In this document: positions 23,206 to 35,406 of the stretch, piece by piece | How the letters are laid out: each line of letters opens with the position of its first letter | Position numbering within the stretch: position 1 is the stretch's first letter | Assembly: GCA_012845835.1 (NCBI GenBank) | Contig: JABAKD010000023.1 | Coordinates: 4,292,200 to 4,356,199 of the forward strand | Length of the DNA: 64,000 nt | Direction of reading: 5' to 3' | DNA from: Undaria pinnatifida | Lineage: Eukaryota; Sar; Phaeophyceae; Laminariales; Alariaceae | Program-made: the position numbers and the translations under genes | Notes under the pieces: model-generated | Told to the model about the DNA's origin: nothing | The model's database searches: none | Seen by the model: only the letters and a program-made list of their open reading frames with translations

Positions 23206-23290
23206 GCTGCTGTTATTGTTGTTGTTCTGACATAAACTAGCTAAATCAACTCCGTGGTCACGGGACAGGCTGCATCCGTGAAAAAAAAAT
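23134..23290. repeat. (GTT)n microsatellite plus a shared unique tail
   Basis: About 90 bp of GTT repeats with one GCTGCTGTTA interruption, followed by CTAAATCAACTCCGTGGTCA and GGGACAGGCTGC. The same arrangement of a short (GTT)n and this tail occurs at 62266-62345, so the microsatellite belongs to a dispersed repeat. Confidence 0.85.
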
Positions 23291-23521
23291 GTTGACTGAC
23301 ACCACATGCAACACCTCTCTGGGCAAAGCGGCGTCAACCATCGTAATATCATACACTTTCAGGGAAAGTTGATCTCTATGCAAAATATCCTATTCAGGGG
23401 GACGATAGTAAATAGGACCAAATATTGTTAGTAAAATAGATTGATATAGAGGTTTTTGTCCGTAACGTAGGTCCTACTTACTAGGGTCCCCTGTAATATT
23501 TTGTTTAATCAATTGTCAGCC

Positions 23522-23620
23522 AGTCGCCCGAGTGGTCTAGTGGTGACCCTCCAATACTGCTAACGTTTGTTTGTCCTTTAGTTCGATTCCCACCATGATG
23601 AGATTTTTTTTTTTGCAAAA
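23522..23620 (+). mobile_element. tRNA-Ser-like SINE head or tRNA relic
   Basis: GTCGCCCGAGTGGTCTAGTGG resembles the D-arm side of a serine tRNA, here in shorter form GCCCGAGTGGTCTAGTGG. TAGTTCGATTCCCACCA is a good B box, and CTGCTAA could be a loop with a GCT anticodon. The acceptor ends do not pair and the anticodon stem is poor, so it is not a functional tRNA. A T tract (23606-23616) follows. A related head lies at 52411-52500. Confidence 0.55.
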
Positions 23621-24389
23621 GTGCAAATGGTCAACTACCAAGAGCTCTATCTAGCAGCGTGGGTAGGTACAATTCAACGCGAGTCGACGAGGTAAGAAAA
23701 TGTTGACTTCTTCTCGCGATAAAAATGAAGGCACGTGCCGAAGTGGTGAGGGTGGAGGAGGGCCCGCTATGTGACCCCGGGTCTTTGTTACTACTGGGAG
23801 GGAGCGCGAGAGGGGTGCGACATTACTATAGTATGGGATGAAAGAAAAAAAGTGTTGCTAAAAGAGGCTGTATTATTACTACCACACGCAGCACCTCCAT
23901 CCTTATCCGGGATTATATTATTTTATAGAAATATTTCAAGGACGTCAGCCGTGACTTCGACGAATTTCGGGTCAATAAACATATTTGCAAGCTGAGTTAG
24001 TTGTTGTTGGTACTTGTATTATACTACTAGTATGTGTCCCGTCTTCTCCCTAACTAAGTTCCTAGGCATTGTTTTTTGACAGATTACATATTTTTGCGGC
24101 GGTAGTGTAATACATCCTGAAAGAAGATACTACTAGAGTGTCTGCGCCTATTTCTTTCTGACGTTGGACTTTCTGTCAGAAATGCAAAAATGGTTAACAT
24201 CGACTTTTTCGGCTATGTATGCGCGTATTTGGGTTTCGCAGGATCATTTCGGTTCTCTGATACACCACATGGTTCTGGAGATAACGCTTGGTTCTCATTT
24301 TAGGCTCCGTTCCCATTTTTCTGAAAACTCTGTTATTATTCCGAAATGAAAAAATGCCACTACCGGTAGCATGGAGCCTTGCCTCTCAC
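23621..24389. other. Non-coding, no recognised gene
   Basis: No supported coding or repeat feature. Frames are short and overlap on both strands. Confidence 0.4.
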
Positions 24390-24520
24390 GGATCCTGGTG
24401 TCGAAGTGGAGAGGGCTGTCTCGGAGGTCTTCTACTCGTCTCGTAGCTGGCGTCGGAGCGGAGAGGGCGCCGCGGAGCTGAAGTCGAAGCGGAGAGGGGA
24501 TCGCGGCGCTGAGGTCCCCT
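24390..24520. repeat. Short GC-rich minisatellite
   Basis: GTCGAAGTGGAGAGGG, GTCGGAGCGGAGAGGG and GTCGAAGCGGAGAGGG occur in succession, with CGGAGCTGA and CGGCGCTGAGG between them. About three degenerate units. Confidence 0.65.
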
Positions 24521-26039
24521 GACGAACGCCTTCGCAGCGGGCGCACGCTGAAACCTTTCTTGCTTAGATGTAGCAAGGAGATGCTAAATCTAGAGGGACG
24601 GTGGGATTAGGCCCTTTCGTCATGAGGCGGGATTATCTTTCGGTGGCTGACCATCCGGGGACGGGTCAACGCCGTCTATGATGGGTGCTACCCATCGCGA
24701 CCCGGGATCGTGTATTGCCTTACCGGTGACGTGTTCTCTCGCGCATGCGTGTACGAGATCTACGATAGGTGTCTACTACCCTGTCTTCCACATCACCCAC
24801 CTCTGTATTCGCTGTAAGCCCGTTTTAGCTAGGGATGGTATTGTAGCAGTCATCGGGAGGATGACAAATTTAGGAAACCGGGTGTGGATTTATCTGATCG
24901 AGACACAGCAACTGGTATATTTATATATATATATATGCGTGCATCAACTCCATATAACTGGCGTATTTAGTACACACGTGGGTGTGAAACACCGATCCAG
25001 CGAAGATGCTTACATTTTGGAGCTTGCATGCTAACAGCGTATTATGCTGGAGTCACTCGGAGTTGGCTCGGTTGATCTAGGTGCATCAACGTGTGACGTC
25101 GTTTTAGGTGGGGCGGAGTCGCGTGGGTCTCCTTCCCCGTGTGTGTTTAGTGTTCGAACATATTGTGGCTTGACGGTGGTGTTGCTGTTTTGTCCCGTTC
25201 GGAACGGAGTGTCGGGCGCGGGCATGATGTGTCACGCTTCTTACAGCCTCTCCCCGTAGGGTACGACAATTTTCTTCACCTCTCCTTGCCCTTGCTATTC
25301 CCGCCGGAATGCCGGGCAGAGCGCCCGTTAGACCATGGTAGACACGAGTGTGTACTGCCATGTCTGCTGGTGCTACTCTCATGACCGTTGTTGACTCTTG
25401 TACCTACAGCTGAGTTAACTGTGTTTGCCAACTTGATCGTTATTCGGTTACGCCGCGGAGCATTTGAGCATCTATTTGCGCTGTCTTAATTCGTGCTCGT
25501 CCCCACCTACTGCACGCTTCTGTTTTCCGAGAGAAGGGGGGGGGGGGCGAAGAAGGTTGGGGTGTTGAGCAAGGACATCGTTCCGCCGTTCGTTTGAACC
25601 ATGTCGAGGATGCCAAGCTTAGGAACCCTAATTTTAACGCGGTAGAAAGGTCTTGTACGAGGTGGGGTTTTAGATTATGTTCGTACCCAGGGTTGCTGTG
25701 CGATTTCGTGTTGCTGTTCCCAAAATACAACGATGCCGAAATGCGGACCTGGAACAACCTCTACCACTGACTTGTTTGAGTGCGATACTGCGATACTTCT
25801 ACGGCTCATCGTTCGTCGACGGACTGCCTCTGCTGCTGCTTGCTGTTGTTGTATGTATACGTAGGAGTAGTGCGGCTGCTGCTGTTGTTGCTGTTTTCGC
25901 TGCTGCCGCCGCCACACGACAAGTAGTGTATAGTACCAGTTGCTGCTGTACGTGTCACCCTGCGCGAAAGGTTCAAGGTCAATAGACACTCTAAAGGACC
26001 CTATTCAAATAGGAGGCCTATTTATGCTTGTGATATGTA
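24521..26039. other. Non-coding, with a CTG/TTG-rich patch
   Basis: No gene recognised. A trinucleotide-rich patch (CTGCTGCTG, CTGTTGTTGCTG, CTGCCGCCGCC) lies at about 25828-25915. TA repeats lie at about 24920-24935 and a G tract at 25542-25550. Confidence 0.4.
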
Positions 26040-26475
26040 TCGATATGCACTTTCCATAAGCTTATTGCCGAAGGCGGTACGTATCGATTGGCACCTTAAT
26101 TGATCTATTGTTCGGCCAATATCGTATTGACATGCAATATCGTCTAAACTCATATCGCTGAAACAGGTAACTACCCATAGGAATTTCCAGAGCATGCATG
26201 TTCGGGCGATATAGTATTGGAACTGCGTGATGAAACCTATCGTTTCTTGCGATAGGTATTGATATACCTTTCGCCAAACCAATCACGATTGTTTTGGGGA
26301 CGATAGGTACAGATAGAAATTTCACCAAACCTATTGTTTCGGAAAATGGGTGTCGATAGACCTTTCACAACTCTATTTTTTCGAACGATAGGTATTGACA
26401 GGCTGTTCATCATTCTGTTGTTTTGGGATGATAGGTATCGGTACGTGGACCTTTCGCCTTTTTATTGTTTCAGCG
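26040..26475. repeat. Degenerate minisatellite of about 60 bp, CGATAGGT motif
   Basis: Units share a pattern of TTGTTTCGG, then CGATAGGTATTGATAG, then ACCTTTCACCAAACC. At least six units can be followed. CCTATCG next to CGATAGG makes small palindromes in several units. Confidence 0.75.
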
Positions 26476-26954
26476 TTGGTGAGCAAAGGTTCTCGAAGAC
26501 AGCCCGTCTCGTTCCAATAAACTGGTAGTAACTCCAGTTCTCCATCCATCATCATCGCCGCACGCCCGTCCAGCCCGGCGCAGCATTCCAGATTTCTACG
26601 CTGTCTGTTCTTGTTGTGTCCTGACAAGCTTAAGGTGGATGGTCTCAAAAAGATGGAAAATACAATTACGTGTGTTCGATGCGACGCTCAAGGCTGCAGT
26701 GTTTTAGAGCGACCTGTTATTTTGTCGTTCAGTTCCTGTTGTGCCCTGGATAGTACCCTATCGAAGAGGCTATTTGGCCAACAGTTAAGAGGATCGATAC
26801 CTATCGCGGGGCACAATAGCTCGGCTTTGGGGTATATCGATAGGTGTAGTAAGCAACGATAAGGTAAGGGCAGTGAACACAATACGCTATTGTGCGACCA
26901 ATAACCTCGCAAAGGTGTACATCGATAGGTAATTTTGGGCACCAACATGAATTG
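26476..26954. other. Non-coding; inverted stray units of the CGATAGGT repeat
   Basis: No gene recognised. GATCGATACCTATCGCGG (26791-26808), ATATCGATAGGTG (26834-26846) and ACATCGATAGGTAATTTT (26919-26936) show the same motif, partly in opposite orientation. Confidence 0.45.
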
Positions 26955-27510
26955 AAAATGACTTCCGACATGCTACCAGCGTATTACGGGTTGTGTGCCT
27001 AATTAAAGATAGAGGTCGGCCCCGACTCCCCTTGTAACCACAGTGTAGCTATCGGGGTCAACAGGGTGATGTTAGGCGGTCTGCGCGCGGAAAATGTCAA
27101 ACCCGTTTCTGAGGGAGACAATCTGACAGGTGTGGAAGGAAATGCATCAGTTTATCAAGTGAATCCTCTACGTCGGATAACCGGCGAGGGGAGGGCGGAG
27201 TTTTGAAGGACGTGGGGGCCTGGTTTTGATCAAAATGGGGGCGGGAGGGGGGGCGGGGGAACGGAAAGGTGGGGCAGCTCAATTTGTACGTGGAAACTAT
27301 AAATCCTTCTTGTGGGGGATGGGGGGGTGATGTGGCAACGGGGGGGGAGGGGGGGGGGGGGGGGGGGGGGGAGCTTTAGGGCGCATAGTTGTAGGGGATT
27401 GCTATACGCGTGGTGCTAGGTCTAGGCGATGGTGCGGGTGGTGGGGAAGGAAGGGGCGTTGGGGGCGGGGGGGGGGTGGGAATTGCCGCAGCGGCATAGA
27501 CGGTTCATAT
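26955..27510 (-). mobile_element. Poly-C repeat element, copy C, reverse orientation, 3'-truncated
   Basis: Reverse complement of the family: ATGTTAGGCGGTCTGCGCG, AACCCGTTTCTGAGGG, GGATTGCTATACGCGTGGT, with G tracts at 27340-27370 and 27460-27480. The final block of the family is missing at the 26955 side. Confidence 0.75.
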
Positions 27511-27741
27511 ATTTATATATATTCATATATTGCCCAAGTTACTAGTCTAGTTCTTGGAAAATAGTCGTTTGTTATATGTTGGTTTCTTTGGGGTTTCTAT
27601 CTCAAGATTTGGGGGGGAAAAATATGTTTTGACATTTTTGTTGTTGTTTTTTTTTTCTCCTCGTCATATTCCACTCTGGCGTTTTACAAACAACACCCCT
27701 ATATGCCGTATATGTGTGTACTTCCGCCTGTCGTTGCCCAG

Positions 27742-28658
27742 ACCCTGATTGGTTCTACTTCGAGGTGATCGAGTGCGGCCAGAGGATGCTTTTGACGGGG
27801 GTGCTCGTTTTTGTTGCGCCGCATAGCTGGGTGCAAGCAGCGACGGCTTGCATTTTCGCCGTCGGTATCCTGCTGGGGTTTGAGCTCATGCGGCCCAATT
27901 TGGATCCAACAGACACGTTGCTCTACTACAGACTGGTGAGCCAAGAAACCTCATGTCCGCGATACTGTAGAACTTCTTAACGCTTCTTCGTATTTTCGTT
28001 GGCATATGTGCTGATTGCTAAACAATCACACGGGGGCTGTGTGTGGTGACGATCCCAAGCTAATTTCCTTCGCTGTTGTGCATGACTTATTTTGCGTCGT
28101 TTTTCATTAGCTGAACCCTGTTTGTCCACATATCCACGAAGGGTCGGGTGATAGGTTCTCTGGTCATCAAGATCACGTTTTTGCGTTGATTTTGTGACTC
28201 GTTTGGTTCGTTCCACCAACGACACAGAGACGTGTGCTGATAACTCTGACTAATTTCCCAGGTCAAATTCGTCAGACTCCGACTGTTTCAAAACCGCACA
28301 GGGCTGGGTGATAACGCCATTGAGCTCTTATCCAGGGCTGTCTTGTCAGACGTTCGCTCGTATCTAACAGTTTCGTGTGCACTGTGTGTGACAGTATTTC
28401 TTGAGCCACTTGTTGGGGGCTGAACTTGTCGTACTTGCTCCTTTTAACACCGCACAGGGCTGTGTAATAATATTTCTGAGCAATTTCCTGGCGCTGCTGA
28501 TTTTAAAAGATGGACGCCGCGGGAGAGGAGAACCGGTCCGCCCCAGGGAGACTGTTGGCAGCGCGGTCAATGTATTTCTGGTCCTCTTCGTCCTTTTAAC
28601 CTTTTGGTTTACCACCCAGCAATCCGTCGATGATTCCCGATACGTCATACTGCGGTAG
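27742..28658 (+). pseudogene. Decayed exons of a multi-pass membrane protein family
   Basis: Two exons join in phase. The first (27742-27935) follows a TTGCCCAG acceptor, ends before GTGAGC, and encodes FYFEVIECGQRMLLTGVLVF, then a hydrophobic segment and ELMRPNLDPTDTLLYYRL. The second (28458-28658) follows CACCGCACAG and continues with GCVIIFLSNFLALLI, VNVFLVLFVLLTFWF and TTQQSVDDSR. From memory this joint (YYRLGCV-IFLSNFLALL) typifies large multi-TM surface proteins common in Ectocarpus; I cannot name a function. In-frame TAG at 28656 stands where a related downstream copy (28795-28880, WLSTQHSVDYLREVKRRKRG) has a lysine codon, so this copy is probably broken. The rest of the gene is absent. 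Diverged echoes of the second exon start at about 28036, 28225 and 28297. Confidence 0.6.
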
Positions 28659-28794
28659 CGGCGGGCGCTTTGTTAATCAGGTGCGTGACACAACGGTCTC
28701 TATACATACCTGAGACTTGGTCATATCGTATGCTATGGCGAACAATATGTATACCATACAGCAGTATGTATATACGACATCAACGTAGTTCTGG

Positions 28795-28880
28795 TCCCCG
28801 CCGTCTTATTCAGGTCCTGGTTGTCCACCCAGCACTCCGTCGACTATCTCCGAGAAGTCAAACGACGGAAGCGGGGGCGT
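28795..28880 (+). pseudogene. Partial duplicate of the membrane-protein exon
   Basis: Reads VLFRSWLSTQHSVDYLREVK, matching the end of the exon at 28600-28655 (LLTFWFTTQQSVDDSRYV). DNA similarity continues to the GGAAGCG/GGTAGCG site. The rest of the exon is missing, so it is a relic. Confidence 0.55.
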
Positions 28881-31660
28881 AACTTTTCTTTTTGAGCAAG
28901 CCGCGATGCAGCACGATGGGCGAACCCGTGGCTCAGGAACACGGTAGGAGTCCCCCAGTATGGCGTTTGGTGTGATACATAGCAAACTGACCGCCTTTTT
29001 GTTCCACGTCGTATATTACGTGCAATTCCATTGTTGCGCACAAGGTGGTTTTTACCGACACATGTCGGGATACCGCTTGCTCCAAACGCCTCAGTGGATG
29101 GCCCCTAACACTGCATAGCATGCACAAAGCATTCACCCAGCAAGACAACAATAAGGGCTGTCCGACGAATTTGGGCAAATTGACCCTGCGCAAAACAATC
29201 GGTTTGCTAATCATAATGGCGCCAGTGCAGTCCGACGATCTCGGGCTAAAAAAGGGGCCGTACATGAGGTACAAATCGATCAGTTATCGAAATTAGAATT
29301 GACGATCCAACAGTTTTTGGGCTTAGATATCGGGCACAAAACGATCAGTCAGCAAAAACAAGAATGGCAGCGCAACCCGAACGATTTCGAGCTGAGAGGG
29401 GCCAGACACCAGGTACCTGTAGAACCATCAGTTATCAAAACAAAGATGACGGTCCGACGACTTTAGGTTAAGGACCCCCGTCATTCATACATTGTTTCTG
29501 CCAAAAAGTGTTACACCTCAGCACATCTATCGTAGCACGCGTCTCTATACCTCACCCCAACAAAAAAAAAACGGAGTCCAAATGGGGTGACTAAATGACG
29601 GCCTATGTATCATTGGCCTACCACCGTTATTAGTATATTTGTAGGAGGCAAAAGAAGGGCATTCCAAATCCGCCTGAGTCTGGGACAGCTGAGGTGTGCT
29701 GATCGTCGAACAAGGGTGTCCATTTTGTTTCCCCATCCATGTTACTGACGAATTAATCAATGAAAGCTACGTTTCGGTCGAGAACCAACGTTTGGAAGAC
29801 ATGTAAACGTTGTTCCGGTTCGCATACCGCCGCACTCCTCGGACAGATCACGATCTGGATGATCTGTAAACCAGACGAGGGCTACGATAGAGGCGGCACT
29901 TTTGGGCTTCAATATACCTTTTTTCTGAAACATGGGGCCCCTTCAACCAAAAATCGTCGCCGTATAATGCTTCTTGGTTATCGCAAATAAGTTTCGTCGT
30001 ATGCCTGAGGTCAGGCGATTGTTCGTCGGTCAGCACTTTTTGTGCTTCTCTTCGAATCAGCGTTTGGGTCGGGGTACCGAGCTCTTCAAGCAACATCCTT
30101 GAGAAGGGAAAAAGAGCCCGTGCATCTCTACCGCATCCTGTGTCATAATCTATATATCTGTCGACATTTTATGTTGTGCAAAGGATCTGTGTGGTTCGCA
30201 TCCAGCCCACCAGTACTTTTTTTTCTTGGCCGTGCATTTAATAAGGCTCCCACCGGTCAACGTGACCCAGGCCGTGCAGGTTGTGCAGACCACGGGTCTG
30301 TCTGATCTGAGACACGCACATCCCGTGTTCGCATCTAGCCTGTGATCTTATTTGTCCGACACATAAAGCTCCTTGGGCTATGCCGCGAAACCACTCCCTC
30401 GTGCAAATATTCATCTTGTATGGTATCTCCACGTCCTGGTAGGCTTTGTGTGAATCGTCGGTCGGCGAGTCCCGTCGTTCGATCTTCTGCGGAACCCCCC
30501 CTCCCCCCCCCCCCCGCCCATACCTGCCGTGCTCCGTGGCGAAAGGGTTGCGTGATCAATGGTCAAAGAGTCATTCCACCCTAGGAGGGCATCATTGGCT
30601 TATGAGTTCCTCACACTGAGCAGCTCAATATCTCCCCCGGGAAACGATTTCGAGAGAATTCGCTAGCGCAACCCGACCAGCATTAACATGCGCTGATCAT
30701 AAAAACATACAGACTTCATGCTCGTACAGTCATCGCAGTAACCGGTAGTTAGACGCTTGGGGAGCTCAACCGGTCGGGTATACCTTTTTTTTTTGCTTAA
30801 AAGGCGCAGCCCCCAACGTGACGGGATACCAAGTGCCTATGGAAAGCAACAGGCGATACGCGTGGCAATCAAGGCTACCGTGTAGGGGGTACTATCCATT
30901 TTACACTACCGGGTTTCCATCACTCGCGCGATTGGCTCTCTACGTCACCGACGAAAAAACGTTCCGCGATGCTTTTCGTGCAGCGCCGCCAACCATCCTT
31001 TCCATAATTCATTTCGAGGATGTTAAACAGCACGAAATGCTGTGATCGCAAAGAACACGGGGGTCACTCGCGCGAGGGACACCGAGCCACTGAAAAAAAA
31101 GTGCCGGAATAGGGGATGTCCACCGCCCCTAGCGTCGCATTGGTCGACTCCGCACTTGTGGACTTCGGTCGCCTCTTTCTGGACCATGGCGTGGATCCAG
31201 CGACGAGGATAATGTTGTGTTTGGCCTTGGTTGAGTCCAAGCCGGAATCCGCGCAAGGCGTTGCGCGAAGGGTGTTCCCTGATCTCGTGGTCACCTCCTC
31301 GTACACCAGACTCTTGTGATCTCTCGTATGCTGGGCACCTCTCCAATTCGAAGGGAACGCTCGCCCAACACCTGACGGTGCGCGCGATGTCAGCCTGGTC
31401 GGTGATAACCGTACGTGCTCCGTCCCGGCGCTGTAGGGCGACTACGGTCAGTGGTCTTAGCACTACGGCAAGTGGTTAAATAAGTACCCCCCCGCCCCGA
31501 CCCATTGAACGGTATCGTCCGTTTAAAGAACAACACGCCCAAGATGATGACGTACGTCTCATGTTGGCACGCCCCGTTTTTCACAGTGTGCACAGGTCAC
31601 CATGTACCGTCTGCTGAACAGCCCACGACGCTTCGCGCTTGATGCACACACACCCCACCG
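28881..31660. other. Non-coding, with half-copies of the MITE-like family
   Basis: No gene recognised. 29450-29541 (CGACGACTTTAGGTTAAGG to CTATCGTAGCACGCGT) is the 3' half of the TIR family found at 33615. 29879-29970 (GGCTACGATAGAGGCGG onward) is the same half in reverse. At 31063-31080 there is GGTCACTCGCGCGAGGGAC, part of another dispersed repeat. Frames at 31023-31463 match nothing I know. Confidence 0.5.
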
Positions 31661-31689
31661 GCCCGCCTGCCTGCCTGCCTGCCTGCTTG

Positions 31690-31761
<72 letters not shown>

Positions 31762-31786
31762 ACTGCCTGCCTGTCTGTCTTTCTGC
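31661..31786. repeat. (CCTG)n microsatellite
   Basis: About 30 tetranucleotide repeats with a few changes at the right end (CTGACTGCCTGCCTGTCTG). The long frames through it (Pro-Ala-Cys-Leu repeats and their complement) are by-products. Confidence 0.97.
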
Positions 31787-33614
31787 CCGGTGACAAATGC
31801 TACGATAGAGCTAGCACTGTAGTTTGCTGTCGGTGTTCGTCGACCTCGCCACCCCATGCAATGCATAATCCCGAAGGAAATCAATGAGGAGCATCCACAT
31901 GAGCAATCGAACTGGTTTCGTAGATACTTAACGTGCAGCACAACTACATGGACCTGGGATTGAGTTCGGTTTGTGTCTTCTCCGGTTGAAGTTGCCGCGG
32001 CGATCAAAACCACTTTTTGGTGGAAGTTGCTAACGTTATGGTAGCACCCCTCGGTGGAAACCCGACGGTCTCCATCCCAGCATGGTGGGGATGCGAAGGC
32101 CTATGGTCAATTTGAATACGGCCGGGCTGACACGGTGACCTCCCACCTCCCCACTCGCGCCTTTTTTCGTGGTATTGTGTGGTCGTCGGCTCTTATCCAA
32201 GCAGGTGAAATGCTAGTTCCGCCAACACGAGTGGCGATCCCCGACAGGAGATGCGCTTACTCACACCGAAGGCATCAGTAGGACGTGGACCAGGACTGGC
32301 GTATCGTATAAACATCCGAGTTTTGCACTGCTTTGTTATTTATATTTATGTATATGTGTATGTGGCGGCCGTCGTTCGTTAACACACTCCTAATAAGTGA
32401 CGTCGTGGCTGGGGTGAGGGGGAAGGGGTGTCGGGAGATGGGAATATTGCCATCATAAAGAACCGGTAGTGCGCTTTCGGAAAATATGAATGTGTGGCGC
32501 GCCCCATCGACTGAAGAACGACCCTATATCGTTGAGTGGTTTTAAATGTTTGTTTGATGATTGACATCGGCTACGACATGGGTTTCCACGTTTGGGCCGA
32601 AACGTTTTTTGCTACGGGGCACTGTAGAGTGTCGAAGTCCCTCTTATCGTGGTGATATCATTGTTGGTGTTTTCGTTTACTGGTATGTGTGTCTGTTGGT
32701 CCTGGACTTGTTCATTGGTCCTTTTGTTCCCCTTTCATGTTTTCCGCTCACTATAAGCTTATTTTTTGTGACAAGGTGTATAGCGCGCCTGACTAGAAGG
32801 GTTTCCCCGACAAAGCGGGCCCTACCTCTATCGTGCAGCATGTGTCTCTTTTCCTGCTATCTATTGCACACAATGGAACTGTTTATCCGGCAGAAAAATC
32901 AGCTATTTCAGCCTCAAATTCGGCTTTCTTGTGTGGTATATATACACGAAGGCTCTACCTCTATATCGTGTAGCATACATCTCTTCGTGCAATCTATTGC
33001 AGGCGATAAAATCGCAAATTCAAGCCGGCCGAGGAAAAAAACGGCTATCTTAGCCTCAAGTTCTGCTTTGTTTTGTGGGCCTCGAACGAGGACCCCCCGA
33101 AACATCGGGGGACGGATACCCTCCCGCCGCAAGCAACATGGCCACGGTGTCGCCCGCTAACCATGCTGTACTCTATACTCCGGGCAGTACTCACCCGGCG
33201 CTGCTGGACCTCTCAAGGGTTCGTGCTCGTTTTGCGTTCATTCGGATTTGTTACTGGGAATTAATTGTGACCACGAATCGCGTGATATGTATACATTCAT
33301 TTAGATATATATATGTATATATATATATCGTTTTCAACGTTGGATCTAGGCTAGGGTGAGCGGTCACTGTTCGAGGTACGATTCTGTGCAGTATGTCGGG
33401 ATCACTCGCGCGAGTGACCCTCCTTCGTTCCTTCGCCGTTTAAGACCTTTCGTGTAGTGTACGTACTTTATCAATGCTGTGGCAGCGCGATGTTAGTCCA
33501 CGATGGAATGGAAAACAAATCTAGCACTGCGCCGAAGCAATCTCCTGAACAATGTTTCTGTCATACGTGAGGTACGCAGTAACTCGTGCTCGAGTGCTTA
33601 TCATCCGATGGCGG
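31787..33614. other. Non-coding, with a tandem duplication of about 130 bp
   Basis: CCCTACCTCTATCGTGCAGC (32820-32839) with CTATCTATTGCA recurs as CTCTACCTCTATATCGTGTAGC (in pieces) with CAATCTATTGCA at about 32953-33003. Each copy is followed by a related AT-rich stretch and CTTAGCCTCAA/TTCAGCCTCAA. TA-rich DNA lies at 33302-33330 and the palindrome TCACTCGCGCGAGTGA at 33403-33418. No gene recognised. Confidence 0.45.
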
Positions 33615-33871
33615 ACGCGTGCTACGATAAAGGCGCGGCACCACTTTTCTTCTGAAGTTTCCTCATTTTTGGGAGCTTAAGACCTCTCCCGAAAACTGGT
33701 TTGGAGACAAACAACCACCTCTCTACCCGTTGAAAAATCCCATAATCAAGGTACACGACGAGAATCATGCCCAAAAAAGACCCGTCATTTACACGACGAT
33801 TATGTGTTAAGGAGCCCCGTCATTCAGAAACATTTTTCGACGAAAAGCGCAACCTCTATCGTAGCACGCGT
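33615..33871 (+). mobile_element. MITE-like element T, full copy 1
   Basis: Ends are inverted repeats of 19 bp: ACGCGTGCTACGATAAAGG at the left, and the complement of ACGCGTGCTACGATAGAGG at the right (one mismatch). CGG stands on both outer sides, a possible 3-bp target duplication. Internal landmarks: GGGAGCTTAAGACCTCTCCC, GGTACACGACGAGAAT, TTAAGGAGCCCCGTCATTCA. No coding potential. A non-autonomous TIR transposon is the simplest reading. Confidence 0.75.
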
Positions 33872-35147
33872 CGGCGAAAGCTGCAGGGGTGCCCCCCGCC
33901 CCCTACCGCGCAGTGTTGGTTGTGCACCGCGCCTGGCTACCTGATTACTTGTACGGCGTTGAACCAGTAAGGAGGCGTTTTCGTCGTGAGGGATATTGCA
34001 TAACCCGTCATCCACGCAACACGCAGTGATGGCGGTGCACGCCCTTGCCACATCACCGAGTTTTCTGCTTGTCCTGCATGGAGTTCCTGCCTCTCACAGT
34101 ATTGAATGTTATTGGGGGCCCACATTTGAGACGCAATCCGCGGTATTACGCCTCACCTTCGTACTGCTGTCATTTCCTGGCCGCTTTCCCTCGTGTTTCA
34201 CCGCTCGCCCACCAAGGATTGTTCCCGAGTCATTCCCAGAAACACACGTATGATTTACAGTAAAGGTCCATTTAGAGCTGATGTTTGAGCGGTGCCGATA
34301 GCTCGCAATAACTCCCGTGAAATAGCTTCGTGCAGGTGAAAACTACCGTTTTTTTTTTTTAGCGGGAGGAATGGTGCCGGCTGCAGCGCTAGAGTGCCTA
34401 AGTGAGGAGGGGACTCTACTTAGTTATATTTTACTTAATCACCGAACGGAGAACAGCGCGGACACACAGGAAAATTATTTCGATGGTTCGCCACATTGAG
34501 TACATGGGGGCGGGTGAGGTGCGAAGAGGGTGCTTTGGTATTGTTACTATGGTTTTGCGTTTGGTGTCTGTGCAACGCTGTGCATGAATGTGTTTACCTG
34601 CATCGCGGGCGGCCCATTAGCAATCCGCGTAGATGTTTGAGGTGGATTTCGTGCAAATTAAAGTGTCTCACATAGGGCTATTCTTCAAAAATATCGACAT
34701 GCCGAAAGTACGACAATGCGAGTTGACAAAACCAGATGCGAATCGAAGAGCAGCGTTGATGTTTAGCGTACCCTCTGTCACAAAACAAGGGTGTCGCGTA
34801 GCGTGGAGGGGCGCGGAGGACGAGAAGGAACAGTGTGTAGACACAGCTTCTCCAGAAGGTTGGCGGCGCTGAGGGTGGAGCCTCGTACATGTTGTGCATG
34901 CAGGACGCGTGCTACGATAGAGGTACTTGGATTTTCTTCCAAGTATAAACCCGCATGACTGGGCGAATTAACCCGAAATCGTTCGGTACTCCCCCCCCCC
35001 CCCCCCGCCTCGGTTTTGCGATTTTTGTTTTTAGTTGTACGTCAACAGTGGGTTCGGAGGCGTGGCACGATAGAGGTCCCACTCTTCGGCCGAAACCCTT
35101 TCTGAATTTGACGGGGCTCCTTGACCCAAATTGGGTTGGAAAACGGC
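33872..35147. other. Non-coding, with partial T elements
   Basis: GCGTGCTACGATAGAGGTAC (34909-34928) and GGCACGATAGAGGTCCCAC (35063-35081) begin reverse-oriented partial T copies that run into the C tract at 34991-35007 and to about 35135. No gene recognised in the rest. Confidence 0.45.
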
Positions 35148-35406
35148 GCATGCTACGATAGAGGTAGCACTTTTTGCCAGTTTTTCTTTCTGAATGACGG
35201 GGCTCCTTGATTTGACCCAAAATCGTCGAGAATAGCACCATTTCTTTGGCATGATTATCGTCGCGTACCTAAGCCATTGAGGTTTTCATCTGCCACAAGT
35301 AGTAGGGTGTTTTTCCAATTCACTTTTTAGGAGAGGTCTTGAGCTCTCCGCCCCCACCCCCCGAAAGGATTCATAGAAAAGGGGTGCACTTCTGTCGTAG
35401 CACCGG
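35148..35406 (-). mobile_element. MITE-like element T, copy in reverse orientation
   Basis: Starts CGCATGCTACGATAGAGG and ends GCACTTCTGTCGTAGCACCG. The landmarks appear in reverse order and complement (CTGAATGACGGGGCTCCTT, ATTATCGTCGCGTACCT, GAGAGGTCTTGAGCTCTCC). Same length class as copy 1. Confidence 0.7.

Noticed and set aside
23134-23226. A frame with a run of more than 20 asparagines on the minus strand
   Set aside because: Pure translation of the (GTT)n microsatellite.
23522-23605. Functional tRNA-Ser gene
   Set aside because: A and B boxes are present, but the acceptor ends do not pair and the anticodon stem is weak.
31597-32013. Frames with Pro-Ala-Cys-Leu or Gly-Arg-Gln-Ala repeats
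   Set aside because: Pure translation of the (CCTG)n microsatellite on both strands.
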